DNA from: Curvularia sp. ZM96
Taxonomy: Eukaryota > Ascomycota > Dothideomycetes > Pleosporales > Pleosporaceae
Length of the DNA stretch: 64,000 bases
Reading direction: 5' to 3'
NCBI GenBank assembly: GCA_022457065.1
Contig: JAJGBQ010000005.1
Coordinates: 3,658,001-3,722,000, forward strand
Below the pieces are notes generated by a model. That model was not told where the DNA came from. It made no database searches and worked only from the letters and a program-made list of their open reading frames with translations. How positions within the stretch are numbered: position 1 is the stretch's first letter; each line of letters starts with the position of its first letter. Shown in pieces: positions 22,601 through 32,567 of the stretch. A program made the position numbers and the translations under genes.

Positions 22601-23167
22601 GGCCTTGCACTTGGTCACCTTGCGATAGTAAACCACGCTCATTGAAGCCATTATGAGGAGTTCCTAGAAACAGAATGCCATACGTGCAAGTGTATATGGT
22701 CCGCAAATGTTCGATGGAATTCCCTTCTGGTGAACTTGAGAGTGCCAAAGCCCGTTTCACTAGCAGACCGCCGAAACCATGACATATGAATATAACGGGT
22801 CGGTCAACAGCATTACACCGCTGACGGTTTGCATATAGCTCAGCGAATAGATTGTTGGCGTGAGTACTTATGGTGTCCACAGATCCAGTCCCCGGAGATG
22901 TGAACCTTTCAGTCTTGTAACTGTAGAGTAACACTCGAAAACCGTGTAGTCTTTGTGGCAAAATGTCTCTAAGCCACAAGACTTTAGACGTTGGATCTGT
23001 CCAGGTCTCGTACTCGTCTTCTCGGAGACCATGGATTGCGACAATACTAAAGATGTGAGTATTCGTATGGTCGTATACCCCTACTTGTTAGATTAGACTT
23101 ACTCAACAATAGTCTTACGGTTTTTCTGCTGTGACAGAGTTACTTCGGTGAGCGGTGTTATTGCCAT
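19622..23167 (-). CDS. NLR-like STAND protein: hydrolase, NB-ARC, TPR
   Basis: Exons (minus) 23167-23103, 23046-21970, 21911-19622; 1143 aa. Residues about 20-240 form a SesB/SERAC1-like alpha/beta-hydrolase domain (VAIHGLRED, FICHGFGGLLVKRAL, LFLGTPHNG). The nucleophile-elbow Ser is Gly112. NB-ARC follows: P-loop GLGGSGKT at 361-368, Walker B LLVLDNADD, sensor VLVTTRN, and LGYLPLAISLAG in place of GLPLA. The C-terminal part holds tetratricopeptide repeats (LGSEDPQTLSAMFNLA, LGENHVGTALTQSNLG). Fungal NLRs of this build act in non-self recognition and programmed cell death. The second intron restores NRYWAVFWVDASS. A relic of a related gene lies just downstream. Confidence 0.9.
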
Positions 23168-23767
23168 GGCATAATGAATCGACAACTAACGCAGGTCGAA
23201 CAACTTGTGGGAAACTCTCTCCAGAAGGTGGTACGGGAAGAACCGTGGCCTCGAACTTGCTTGGCCAACTACACACAATGTGATTCAGTCCCTCCCCGTA
23301 GGATCACCATGGACATTAGCTGAAACTGCAGGATTCTGTCTATGCCCATGCTCATTGGCCAAGGAAGCGCCGAGTCGCAAAGAATGCTTTTCCAATGTGC
23401 TGCAGTGGATCTTGTTCAAGCTCGCTGTGGCAGGCCCCATTATCTGCCGACTTATCTTCCTGTTAAATAAGCAAGGGTACATGGTGGTGTAGCAAGATCG
23501 TGGATGGTTCAACTGACAAGCGTGCGGGCTAGCGAGCCGAGCCGAGGAAGGCACTGATTGGGTTGCAGACGGTCCACCCCCATACTGTTCCGGCGTATGA
23601 GAGAACAGCAAAGGCCTAGCTCATGTGTTCTGCCATACCCCTGCAGCGATACAGCATGCGTGCTGCAGTAATGAATGTTCTTGTCGTCTCCTTTGTTTCT
23701 TTTTGTCCAGTGCCTCGCTGCTGTCTTGTTCTCTTTTATAGTACTGCTTCAACACGATGACACCAAT

Positions 23768-23822
<55 letters not shown>

Positions 23823-24646
23823 GTGACTCTAATCGCTATCATCTCGAATCAGTACCTCTATCACCGGCGGAAACAAGCAGTGAGTTTGTCTCAAACTGAG
23901 GTTGTGCTGGAACTATCGACACCTCCTAGGAAGACAAAGCAATCGAGGATCGTCATGGCTGTCTTCCTGCTCCAAGGTTGCAAAACGGAAGACCTTTCGG
24001 CGTTAATCGCTTAGAGCAAATATTCCAAGCCGATCAGAGTCACACTCGATGGAACGTTCTCTGTTTCATTCTCGCCAAACTGGAAGTATTTTAGAGCAGA
24101 ATCTTCTAGGAACCCAGGTATATGGTACCACAAAGCCGGCCAACGTGGAAGGGCAAGCCCCACCAACATGTGAAACCTTTACACGAGGGCGTGGCTATGC
24201 CAGCTTTTATCTACCTTGGCGTCTATTTTTATTCTTCTCCCCAAGCCTGATGTTGATTCAGTTGGATAAACGGTTACGCAATATGCCTATTTGGGCGCGG
24301 TGGCATGTACTGTGCACAGCCTCGAAATACCACACACACAGAGTCTGAGAAGCGATGATCCAACCAAGATAAAGCACAGAGAAAATAAAAACAACGTCCT
24401 GGGTTGTCCAGAGTTCTGGTTCAAAGGTAAAGATTGAATAGTAATAGTATATCTGGTCTTTCACGTTAAAGACCGCGCCGCACTTGTTTTCATTTTCCCT
24501 GGTCTCCTCATGCAACAAACAGACCAAACGCCGTTACCCCACGCCTCATGCTATGCAAAAAAAGTAGTACATTTTACAATCAAAACCCCGACATGCCTTT
24601 TGTCATATCCATTAAGCCGTGTCATATATCATGTTTGAAGGGTTTT
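23168..24646. other. Intergenic, NLR promoter side
   Basis: The 1.5-kb gap holds a long TC microsatellite at 23771-23821 and no supported gene. Short frames near 24049-24348 and 24258-24527 lack motifs. Confidence 0.55.
23771..23821 (+). repeat. (TC)25 microsatellite
   Basis: An uninterrupted run of 25 TC dinucleotides plus one T. It should be length-variable between isolates. It lies between the NLR promoter and the 3' end of PFA3. Confidence 0.97.
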
Positions 24647-26545
24647 TTAGCCAGCCCAATCGTCCCAGTCAGCTGGTTTCTTGGGCGAGCGACCGTCTTG
24701 GCTGGGCGTCTTCTTTCTTTGCGGAGCAGGATCTAAGAAGCCTTCTGGTATGTCGTTCCAGTTGGAGGTTCCTTTGGGCGGTGCGGAGATGGTTCGTGCT
24801 TGCTGGGCTTTCTTCTGGTCGGCGGCTTGTTCGTCACTTGAGACGTCATAATCGTCGTCGTCATCGTCGGAAGCGTAGTTGTATGGGTCGAATTTCTTGC
24901 GTTCAATTGGTTGGAGCTGAACGTCGTGATCGGCGTACATGTCATGGTTTCTTCCTAGGATTTGGTCTGCTTTGCTTGGACTTCTCCGGCCATCAATTGG
25001 TCCCTTTACAACGCCATTAGAGGTGGTGAGATAGCGAGTCTGCTCTCCGTGGCGAGGTGCTGACTGCCACTCAGGACGTTTTGCTGGTCGCGGGATGGGC
25101 TGGCTGCGTTGACCCGGCATCCATCCATCGGGACCGCGAGTGGGACGCCTAAACTCAACTTCCGTAGGAGAATCAACGCCCCAACCTGCAGCCCGCTCAC
25201 GCTGCTTTTGCAGTCTCTCTTCTTGTTCCCTCTCTCGCTTGATGCGCTCTCGAACAGCCAGCCACTTTGGACTGGGTTCCCAAGACCAACCGTCTCCTGT
25301 GGTACTGGGAATAGGCACGAACCACTTCAGTGGCGAAGGACCAAAGACATGGAGAAGATTCCGTTGCCAGCCGAGGTCGAATGCGTTGGGGAGCTGTTCG
25401 TTGTCGCGTTCGTCGAGGTAGTTGTCATAACGATCTTGCTGTTGTTGGCGCTCGCGATATTCGTACGATTGGTATTGGGGGTGGGAATAGCCGTTGGCGT
25501 GGCCAGGAACAGGGGAGCGGGGAGTGGTGCGCGAAGGAGCCTCGCCTTCTTCAGGCCGAGTGACGCCTGGCAGAGCATTTGCATGAATCTCGCGTAGCTG
25601 GTCGCTCACGCTCAACCGTCCATTCTCTTGGGCCTCGATGTAGTTCCGGTCGTTGAGTTGGTGTTTCATCGTGTTTCGCAGGGGCGACAGATAACGTGTC
25701 TTTTCCAAACTTTCAATGGTTGTCTGGCCCCTGACGGTAAGCCAGAGATGCCAAGCAGTAAATCCCGTGATGACGACACCGATAATACCCGAGAGAACCG
25801 CGAGCAAGACGTAGTTGACGGGCATAAAGGACTCAGTGTATGCGCTCTCGCTGAGGATTTCGCTCCAGACCCATGTCGCCGAAGTGGCAAAGCACACCCA
25901 GCAGAAGACGCTGAGGTAGACGAGGAAGAGCACAAAGGCCTTGTAGTTGCGGAGGCCGACACAGGTGGCGAGCCAGGGACAGTGGTGGTCCATTTTCAGG
26001 ACGCAGCGCTTGCAGGTGGAGCAGTGGTGGGAACGATCGGGTTTCTTGGTTTGGCACTTGTTGCAGAAGCGCAGCTCGCCGGTCGAGGCCTTGACGGTGA
26101 ACGAGGTGTACTGGATGTCGCCGCCTTCTTGCGAGGGCAGGTGGCTGTAGCCATCCTTGATGTTGAGCGGCGAGCCGGGATCGGTGAAGACGGCGGTTGT
26201 GTAGCTCCAGTTGAGCATGAGGTAGAAGAAGATGCCGAGCGTGGACGAGAGTTTGCCTGGCGGGTGTGTTAGCCTGCGCAATGCAATCGTTGTGGAATGC
26301 CATGTTCAAGGTTGCGTAAGCCATGGGAGAGGGGACGACAACGTACCTGTCCAGGCCTTCTGGGAGGGCACGAAGCCGATTCCCGCTTGCACCCACACGG
26401 CCCAGGAGGTGAGGCCATATACGAAGACGAGGGGGAAGTAGGTGACAGCGACGCAGCAATAGCGCTCGACTTTGCGGGCCCAACTGCGGCGGCGCATTGT
26501 TCTGGAGGGCGAGGACGGGGGCGAGGGCGAAGCCAGCGTGGCCAT
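24647..26545 (-). CDS. PFA3: Palmitoyltransferase PFA3 (DHHC family)
   Basis: Exons (minus) 26545-26347 and 26256-24647; 90-nt intron; 602 aa. Two N-terminal membrane segments (CCVAVTYFPLVFVYGL; LGIFFYLMLNWSYTTAVF) precede the DHHC Cys-rich domain (FCNKCQTKKPDRSHHCSTC, then MDHHCPWLATCVG) and two more segments (FVLFLVYLSVFCWVCF; YVLLAVLSGIIGVVIT). The TTxE-like GQTTIE follows. The long C-terminal tail is polar, with an acidic run of Asp and a Trp-rich end (PADWDDWAG). The family S-acylates VAC8 and is placed at the vacuole. Start chosen at MATLASPS; MRRRSWARK at 26497 is an alternative. Confidence 0.9.
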
Positions 26546-27517
26546 TAGTGTCGGGACAGCGAGTGGGCGGGCATGTGGTGCAGGCGAGTTGCGTCGGTGG
26601 GCGTGTACGTATACGGAGGATGCGGGTCGAGAAGGGAAAAAGGGTCTCGGGAAGGGAGCGATGCGGAGGACAAGGAGGCGGCTGCACGCACGCCTAGTTT
26701 CAGGGCACCATGTCAGACACGACCACGCCAAAGCAGAGCCAAAAGCCGCTGGCGAGGCGGAGCCGGCGAGGCGAGGTGATGCCGCTGCGCAACCGTCCGC
26801 AGTCGGTACACTGGCTGTGCAACATGGCGTGCGAGGGCAATCTGGGGCGATCCGATCTTCGCGGCCAGGTCGGCCCTGTTATCGTCGTCGTCGTCGTCGT
26901 CAACGTCGTCGTCCGCAGTGAGACGGCTTGGCGGCTGGCGTGTGCCTGAGCGCACGGGCCACCTGTCCTTTTGATCGTCCTGCAACTTTATCGCATCCAT
27001 ATCCGTTGCAACACCACGCCCCAGCCCGCGACGCCCAAAACAAATCCTGTCCCGGGAAACAAGCCAGCGGGAACACAATGGCTTGGCTGCTGGCCATATA
27101 CGCGCCCGGGGCGCAGTTGCAGTTGCGCGGCGGCGCGGCGGCGGCGCCGTCACGACTATCCATTCCCACCAGCGCGAAATGACGACAATCCCCGTGCCAG
27201 GGCCGGTAATCTAAAGTAGCCTGTTACAGCGGTTACAGGACGCCTGTGTCTGTGCCATGGACCCCCGCCTAGCTCCCGTCTGCTGCTCGCCGTCTGCGCT
27301 GACATGGACTACAAATGCCCGTTGCCCACACACGCTCGCGTCAGGCCCGTTGCTGCTTCGTCCCTGCTCTTCAATGCTCTCCCCATCATCTCGTTTGTTC
27401 TTCTAGCCACCGCCCCTCCCCCCTGCCCCTCTCTCCTCTACGGCCCCTTTGCCCCTCGCGGACATGTATAATACTAGACGCGCGCTCACAGCATTTGGTC
27501 CATCTCGTTAGCCCACC
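26546..27517. other. Divergent GC-rich intergenic region
   Basis: This region between PFA3 and the glycosyltransferase holds a GTC/CGT trinucleotide run at about 26881-26916 and a very GC-rich patch near 27118-27155. Many overlapping frames exist because of the GC content, but none carries a motif. Confidence 0.55.
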
Positions 27518-28919
27518 ATGCTTGCCTCGAGGAAGCGCCCCGCGCCTCTGTTTCTCCTCATCGTCCTGGTTTTTATTGGCATATGGTACCACAGCAGAGA
27601 CACCGACCGCATATATTCCCAGTGGCTGTCATCCATCGAGTCGCGGCCTACCAAAGCCCCAGCAAACAGCACCTTGGGCTTCGGCGCCGTCGTCGTCGTG
27701 TCCAAAGATGGCTCCTCCCGTCGCCGCCCGCTGATCCAAGCCGCCAACGTTACCGAAATCGACCTCACCATCCCCCAGCAGCCCGAGTGGACAGAAGGCG
27801 ACGTCCAGCGCTTCATCAACGGCCAGCCCAATGCCGTCAAAGGTTCCATCCTAGCTTGGTTGGGCCACCACAACGCTCTGCGCTGGTATGGCTTGGCATC
27901 TATTTCCCTCTTGATCCCCCTACTGATCCGCTGCCCTTAGGTTCCTGGATTCTGGCTTGGAGACAGCTCTCATTCTCGAAGACGATGTCGACTGGGACAT
28001 TCGGCTGCGCAGCGTCCAGATCCCCCTCGCTGCAAGCGTTACCCGTGAGCTCCTTCCTCCAGTGCACTCACGCCATCCACACGTCAGCCCAAACCCGAAC
28101 CGCACCCAATACTGGGGCGACCAGGATGCATGGGACCTATTGTACCTCGGCCACTGTGGTGATTACTTTGATGTCATTGAGGAAGATGGTCCCAAGACGG
28201 ACCGCCAGTCCTACAACCTGAGTACCCTATCGCACAAGCTCTACTACGACCCGACGCTGCCATCGTGGCTGGACATGCATCCCTTCACCCAATCTCTGTT
28301 CCGCCTGCTAGGCATGCCCGAACGCACGCGAGTGATGCACCGCTCCAAGCTACCTCTGTGTTCCTTTGGATACGCCGTTACCCGCTTAGCTGCCGAACGA
28401 CTTTTGAACGATTTGGCGCCACCAAAACTCAAAAAGGACGGAGCACGTGCCTTCGACGTCGCACTTGCGCACGCGTGCAACAAAGGAGAAAATACGCCCT
28501 CGCCCACGCCCGAGTGGCAGCGCTCCAAGAATTCGCGGAACCCGAACCTACGGAGCAAATACCCCAGCCCCGGCCTACGTTGCTGGACATTAAATTCGGA
28601 GCTCTTCCACCACATGCCAGGCATGAGCGAAATCGACATGCTGAGCGCATTACAAGGCGAGAAGCCGGGTCTGCCCCCAGTAGACCGTGCAGCCCAAGCA
28701 CAGGTCGTCTATCGAAATGAAACCACCAACATCGACTGCGGATTCTGGAGCGGCGCCTTTGCCTTTGACGACGGCGACACGGATCGTCTCCATTACCTTC
28801 AAGAAAAGGTTGGACGCCAAGGCAAGTGTCTCAAGGAAAAGAAGCCGCACGAAAATACCTCCTATCCCCCACAAACCGCCCTGGACGGAAGCTCGGTCTC
28901 CACGGTCTCAGGATCATAA
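27518..28919 (+). CDS. GT25-like glycosyltransferase, type II membrane protein
   Basis: Exons 27518-27885 and 27941-28919 (55-nt intron), 448 aa. A short basic N terminus and one hydrophobic anchor (LFLLIVLVFIGIWY) predict a Golgi or ER type II topology. The domain resembles glycosyltransferase family 25 (LPS/collagen galactosyltransferase type): LGFGAVVVVSK, NAVKGSILAWLGHHNALRW, and the acidic metal-binding motif ALILEDDVDWD formed right at the exon join. Later landmarks are WDLLYLGHCGD and CSFGYAVTRLAAERLL. Acceptor and linkage are unknown. Confidence 0.82.
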
Positions 28920-30242
28920 CACAGCATGTACTTTTAGATTTGATTACGAGCACACGCATCTCGGCACAACGCCCAAGGCTTGCCGAGTACACGGACACAC
29001 GATTACAGGCGTTGTTGGGAATTGGAAGTCGCGTTGGCTACGAAACAACAACAACGGAAACGGCGCACACGGTCATGTTTGTTTCTCTTTTCGATTCAGC
29101 GTTTGCAAGCGTATGGGTAGGCGTATCCAACGCACCCTTTGTACTTTCTTGGACATTTTTTTATACCAATTACGACGGCAGGATCCAACATCAAAGTATC
29201 AGATACCACTGCAAGATAGACTTTTTGTTTCTTGATCGAGAAATGGTTTCCATTGGATGGAAATTGGAATAAAATTACCTCAACATTTTCACTTGGAAGC
29301 ACCGAAGTAACACCCGCATTGTTCTGACCCTGACTCTTGTGCATTCAACACAAACACGCACGACCCCCTAAAACGAACCATGTCTCCACTAAGTCCACTA
29401 CCCCAACGGCTCTCTAGTACAAACAACAGCACAACGTCAAAAGAGGCTCATTGGCCCATGCAATCTCTCCCGCTTCAGTGCTGACCTTACCTACACACGT
29501 CCCTGACGATCCCGCAACCTTTTTTTTTCCTCGTCCCTCTCCTCCTTTCAAACTTTTACGCGTCTCACCGTCGATTACCCCATTGCGCCGAGCAGGGCAC
29601 CGAACACAGCATGTGCCGCAACTGCATGTAAGAATATAGCCTCTCTCACGGGAAAGGGATCTGCCTTGCATGCAGCCCCTAAAGGTCCCGACGAAGGACA
29701 GCTCGTTTCGGGCCGATACGGGGCATCGGTAATTTGGGAGCGGTGGTGGCGGCGGGGGGATTGGAGGGGATTGGAGGGATTGGGGAATTGGTGCGACTGG
29801 GGGTGTAAGATGATGTGTACTACTACGTGTATGTGTACAGAGTACGTATGCGGTATGCAGTGTGTCCTATGTATATCCATACATGTACGGCTGTGGGTGT
29901 TAGTCCTTGGGATGAGTACTTGGGATACGAGATGGAATACTTAGATAGATAATTCTGCTGTACCAGTTTGAGAGGTAAGTAGATACAGAATATAGAGTTT
30001 AAGATACTCCGTACTCTGGATAGCAGGGGTTAAACGCCATGGTAGGATGTAAGTCACGTTGCTGTCGAGTTTATTCGCCATGCGTATCTCATATCATTGC
30101 TTGCATTGATGCATACTCGCTCGAATGTATATACCATTTTTCGTCACCTAGCGCCAGCATATATCCTTCCTATTCTTTTTCCCGTCGCTGCGCTACCCAT
30201 GCATTTCCAGCCTCACTCTCAATTCCAACCACCGCTCAGAGC
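28920..30242. other. Intergenic between convergent genes
   Basis: The 1.3-kb gap contains 3' flanks of the glycosyltransferase and of a small minus-strand gene. The only structured element seen is a G-rich tandem tract at 29754-29785. Short frames are not supported. Confidence 0.55.
29754..29785 (+). repeat. G-rich 10-11-bp tandem repeat, G-quadruplex pattern
   Basis: Three imperfect copies of GGGGATTGGAG produce four G-runs of three or more separated by short loops, matching the standard quadruplex pattern on the plus strand. Confidence 0.7.
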
Positions 30243-30726
30243 TCAAGCACCACGTCCACCCCGCTCATCTTGCATGCCAATCGCTGGATCCGGTGCCTCT
30301 GGAAACTCCTTCTTCGCCGTATCTTTTCCACCTGCCGAATCCTTGCGCTCCGTCGCATGGCCCCCTTTGCCCTCCTTGTGTGCACTGCTATATTTCATTA
30401 GCCATCCCTTTCTGGAAAATATGTGTTGCGTCCCAATTCTTTGCCCACGCCCTTCCCCGCGTAGTCTCTCTAGTAAATAATAAAAGCGAAACTCACTCCA
30501 TGCCCGCTTTCGCATTGCTCTCATGCACATTGTGCGTGTCGCCTTGCTTCACCTTGTCCTGCACCGCATGCGGAGAATCGCTGTCATACAGGTCCGTTTT
30601 GGTCTTTGAGTTTGTGCTCAGGTCGTTTGGGTACTGCTCTACGCGTCGAGAGGCGGATAGCGAGAAGGGACGGGTCATGCTGGGCCGGAGCCGCATGGGG
30701 GACCGGATCATTGTACTGCGGAACAT
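30243..30726 (-). CDS. Small conserved-type protein, probably mitochondrial
   Basis: Exons (minus) 30726-30497 and 30387-30243, intron 109 nt (GTGAGT/ATAG), 124 aa. The N terminus is Arg/Ser/Met-rich without acids (MFRSTMIRSPMRLRPSMTRP then FSLSASRRV), a good mitochondrial presequence. It is followed by PNDLSTNSKTKTDLYDSD and, after the join, by Lys/Gly/Glu-rich hydrophilic sequence ending EFPEAPDPAIGMQDERGG. I recall similar small fungal proteins, but no function. Neither exon alone looks like a gene; the join gives a coherent soluble protein. Confidence 0.72.
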
Positions 30727-31247
30727 GTTTGGTGGTGGTGGTGTTTGCTTGAGCTTTCCAGTTGCTGTCGTTGCTATTGTAGATCAATTGTTAAAATCCT
30801 CGGGGAAAAAAAGTTAAAGCTCGTCAAGTCTGGGGAAGCAAGGTAAGAGAGAAAAAGACGTATACGACATCACTAGCGAATGAACCATGACGCATTATGG
30901 TACCCTTCAACGGCTCGATAATGATGATGTATGACGCCTTCGAATAAGGTACCAGACACGGGCCATAGCTTGGTCCGCATCGGCGCTATGCTCTTTGCGG
31001 CACGCGCAGAAACGCGTTGCCCCTCCCCCACATTTTGGCGATTTAAGCCTCATGGCAAAGTTTGGGGCGGCGGCGACGGCGGCCTGAGAATCGCATAGGG
31101 TTCGGAATTTTTAGTGCAGGAATTCAACGGCTTTGGTATTCTCATACACAAAGAGGAAACTTTTTCTCTTCCCTTCTTGAAGATTGTTAAAGCGCACATC
31201 TACCTAATCCCTCCCATACCCCGCCGTGCTCGCGCAAGCCATTCGCA
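30727..31247. other. Divergent promoter region
   Basis: The 521 nt lie between the small mitochondrial-type gene and PCC1. No gene or clear repeat is seen. Confidence 0.5.
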
Positions 31248-31681
31248 ATGGCAACCACACAAGACTGGAAGCCGGAAGACTTCCCCTGCACCCTGTACTA
31301 TCTCCCCACTCTCGCCCTATGTTCACACCATTCAGCATAACTAACACTCACATCACACCCAGAACCCTCCACATCCCCTTCCCCACCGCACATCTTGCGC
31401 AAACTGCCCAGCGCTCCCTCTCCGTCGACGCCGAGCTCTCGCCCCTCGTACGCCGACGCTTCACGCTGGCCACGCCCACAGACTCGACCGAGGAATCCGT
31501 GCTGCGGGTCGATTATGCAGCGACGACGAATCGCATGCTGCGCGTGGCGGTCAATGGGTTTGTCGAGAGCGCGGGTGTCGTGATTGCGGTTATGAAGGAG
31601 TTAGATACCGATGTCGTGTACGAGCCCACAAGGGAAGGGCTCGAGGGTGTGCAGGGGCTGGATCTGAGTAAGGTTGGCTGA
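31248..31681 (+). CDS. PCC1: EKC/KEOPS complex subunit PCC1
   Basis: Exons 31248-31294 and 31363-31681, 68-nt intron with CTAAC-type branch site, 121 aa. The splice creates CTLTLHIPFPTAHLAQTA, then RSLSVDAELSPLVRR and the family signature NRMLRVAVNGFVES, which identifies Pcc1. The protein is a small alpha/beta dimerising subunit of KEOPS, the complex that makes the tRNA modification t6A and affects telomeres and transcription. The first exon codes for only 15 residues before the conserved domain. The C terminus (GLEGVQGLDLSKVG) is longer than the yeast protein. Confidence 0.9.
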
Positions 31682-31894
31682 GGGAGGGATCAATGTTGGA
31701 AGTATGAAGATGATGGAGAAGGATACAATGTGTCGAGCCGAAGGATAAAGATCTAGATGGACGACGAAGACGAGGCGGGTACATCGATCACTATAATCTG
31801 CTGTGATTCCAAGCAAGTATGTCCCCCGTCGGCTTCACCGTCCTGAGGTAGCCAAGCTAGACGGCGACAAAAAAATGCCAAAAAAGAAGCAAAA

Positions 31895-32154
31895 ATCAAT
31901 CAATCTTCACTCCTCTCAGCATCTGTTGCTCCAGCAACCGTCCAGATTCGAACGGCCGCCCTCCTAGCTTAGCAACCCATATTATTATATGGGACACTGA
32001 GTGGGTTGTTAGTTGCCTAGGGACCCGTTAGTATCTCAGTACTATGCTTAACTCCTATGGCCTTGTTGGCAGTCTGATTTTTGGTATCTCGCACCCACCC
32101 AGTGTCCCGGCTAGGAGCCCACCCGACCGCTGAGAGGAGTGAGGATTGATCGAT
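31895..32154. mobile_element. 260-bp element with 26-bp terminal inverted repeats
   Basis: The ends 31895-31920 and 32129-32154 are inverted repeats with 24 of 26 matches (core TTCACTCCTCTCAGC, the other end read as CCTCACTCCTCTCAGC in reverse complement). Both differences are transitions. A second inner inverted pair (GGGACACTGAGTGGG at 31991 and CCCACCCAGTGTCCC at 32093) and a CTCCTAG/CTAGGAG pair suggest an extended fold. It fills the gap 31682-32567 between PCC1 and REX3; no coding frame. Probably a MITE; no target duplication was identified. Confidence 0.65.
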
Positions 32155-32567
32155 GGAAGGATCGGGAATTTTGGGTATATATACTATTGCGTGATATCAT
32201 GTGTACCCGGAAATGCTCTTACGCGAGTGAAAGCAAACAGTGCTAGCGCACTGATATCGGCGCATGAAACACACAAAAACATAACCAAGATGTCCTACAC
32301 AGATTAGGCAGAGCTATGAATGCAGACAAAGGGACATATGCGTACAGGATATGCGTACATTTCAATGCGTACAGTAATCCGTACAGGTGTTTAGAGACCG
32401 AAAACCCCATCGCTATGCTAAAAGTACAAAAGACCCTTCCGCGAATGCAACCTTATGCATGTATGCGTCCAGTTGAAAGACCCAAACCCCATCGCTATGC
32501 TAAACGTACAAAGACTCTCCGCGTAAGTAGCGTCACACATCAAAACTCCTAGTCCGAATCCCAACTC

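Noticed and set aside
25628..26272. 214-codon plus-strand frame opposite PFA3
   Set aside because: Antisense shadow of the DHHC gene with no independent signal.
28045..28087. Possible 43-nt intron (GTGAGC to GTCAG) in the GT25-like gene
   Set aside because: Removing it would break the frame, while reading through keeps a continuous domain.
31950..31966. tRNA-like B box (GTTCGAATC on the minus strand) in the 260-bp element
   Set aside because: The bases around it do not form a T stem, and no A box at proper distance or cloverleaf could be drawn.
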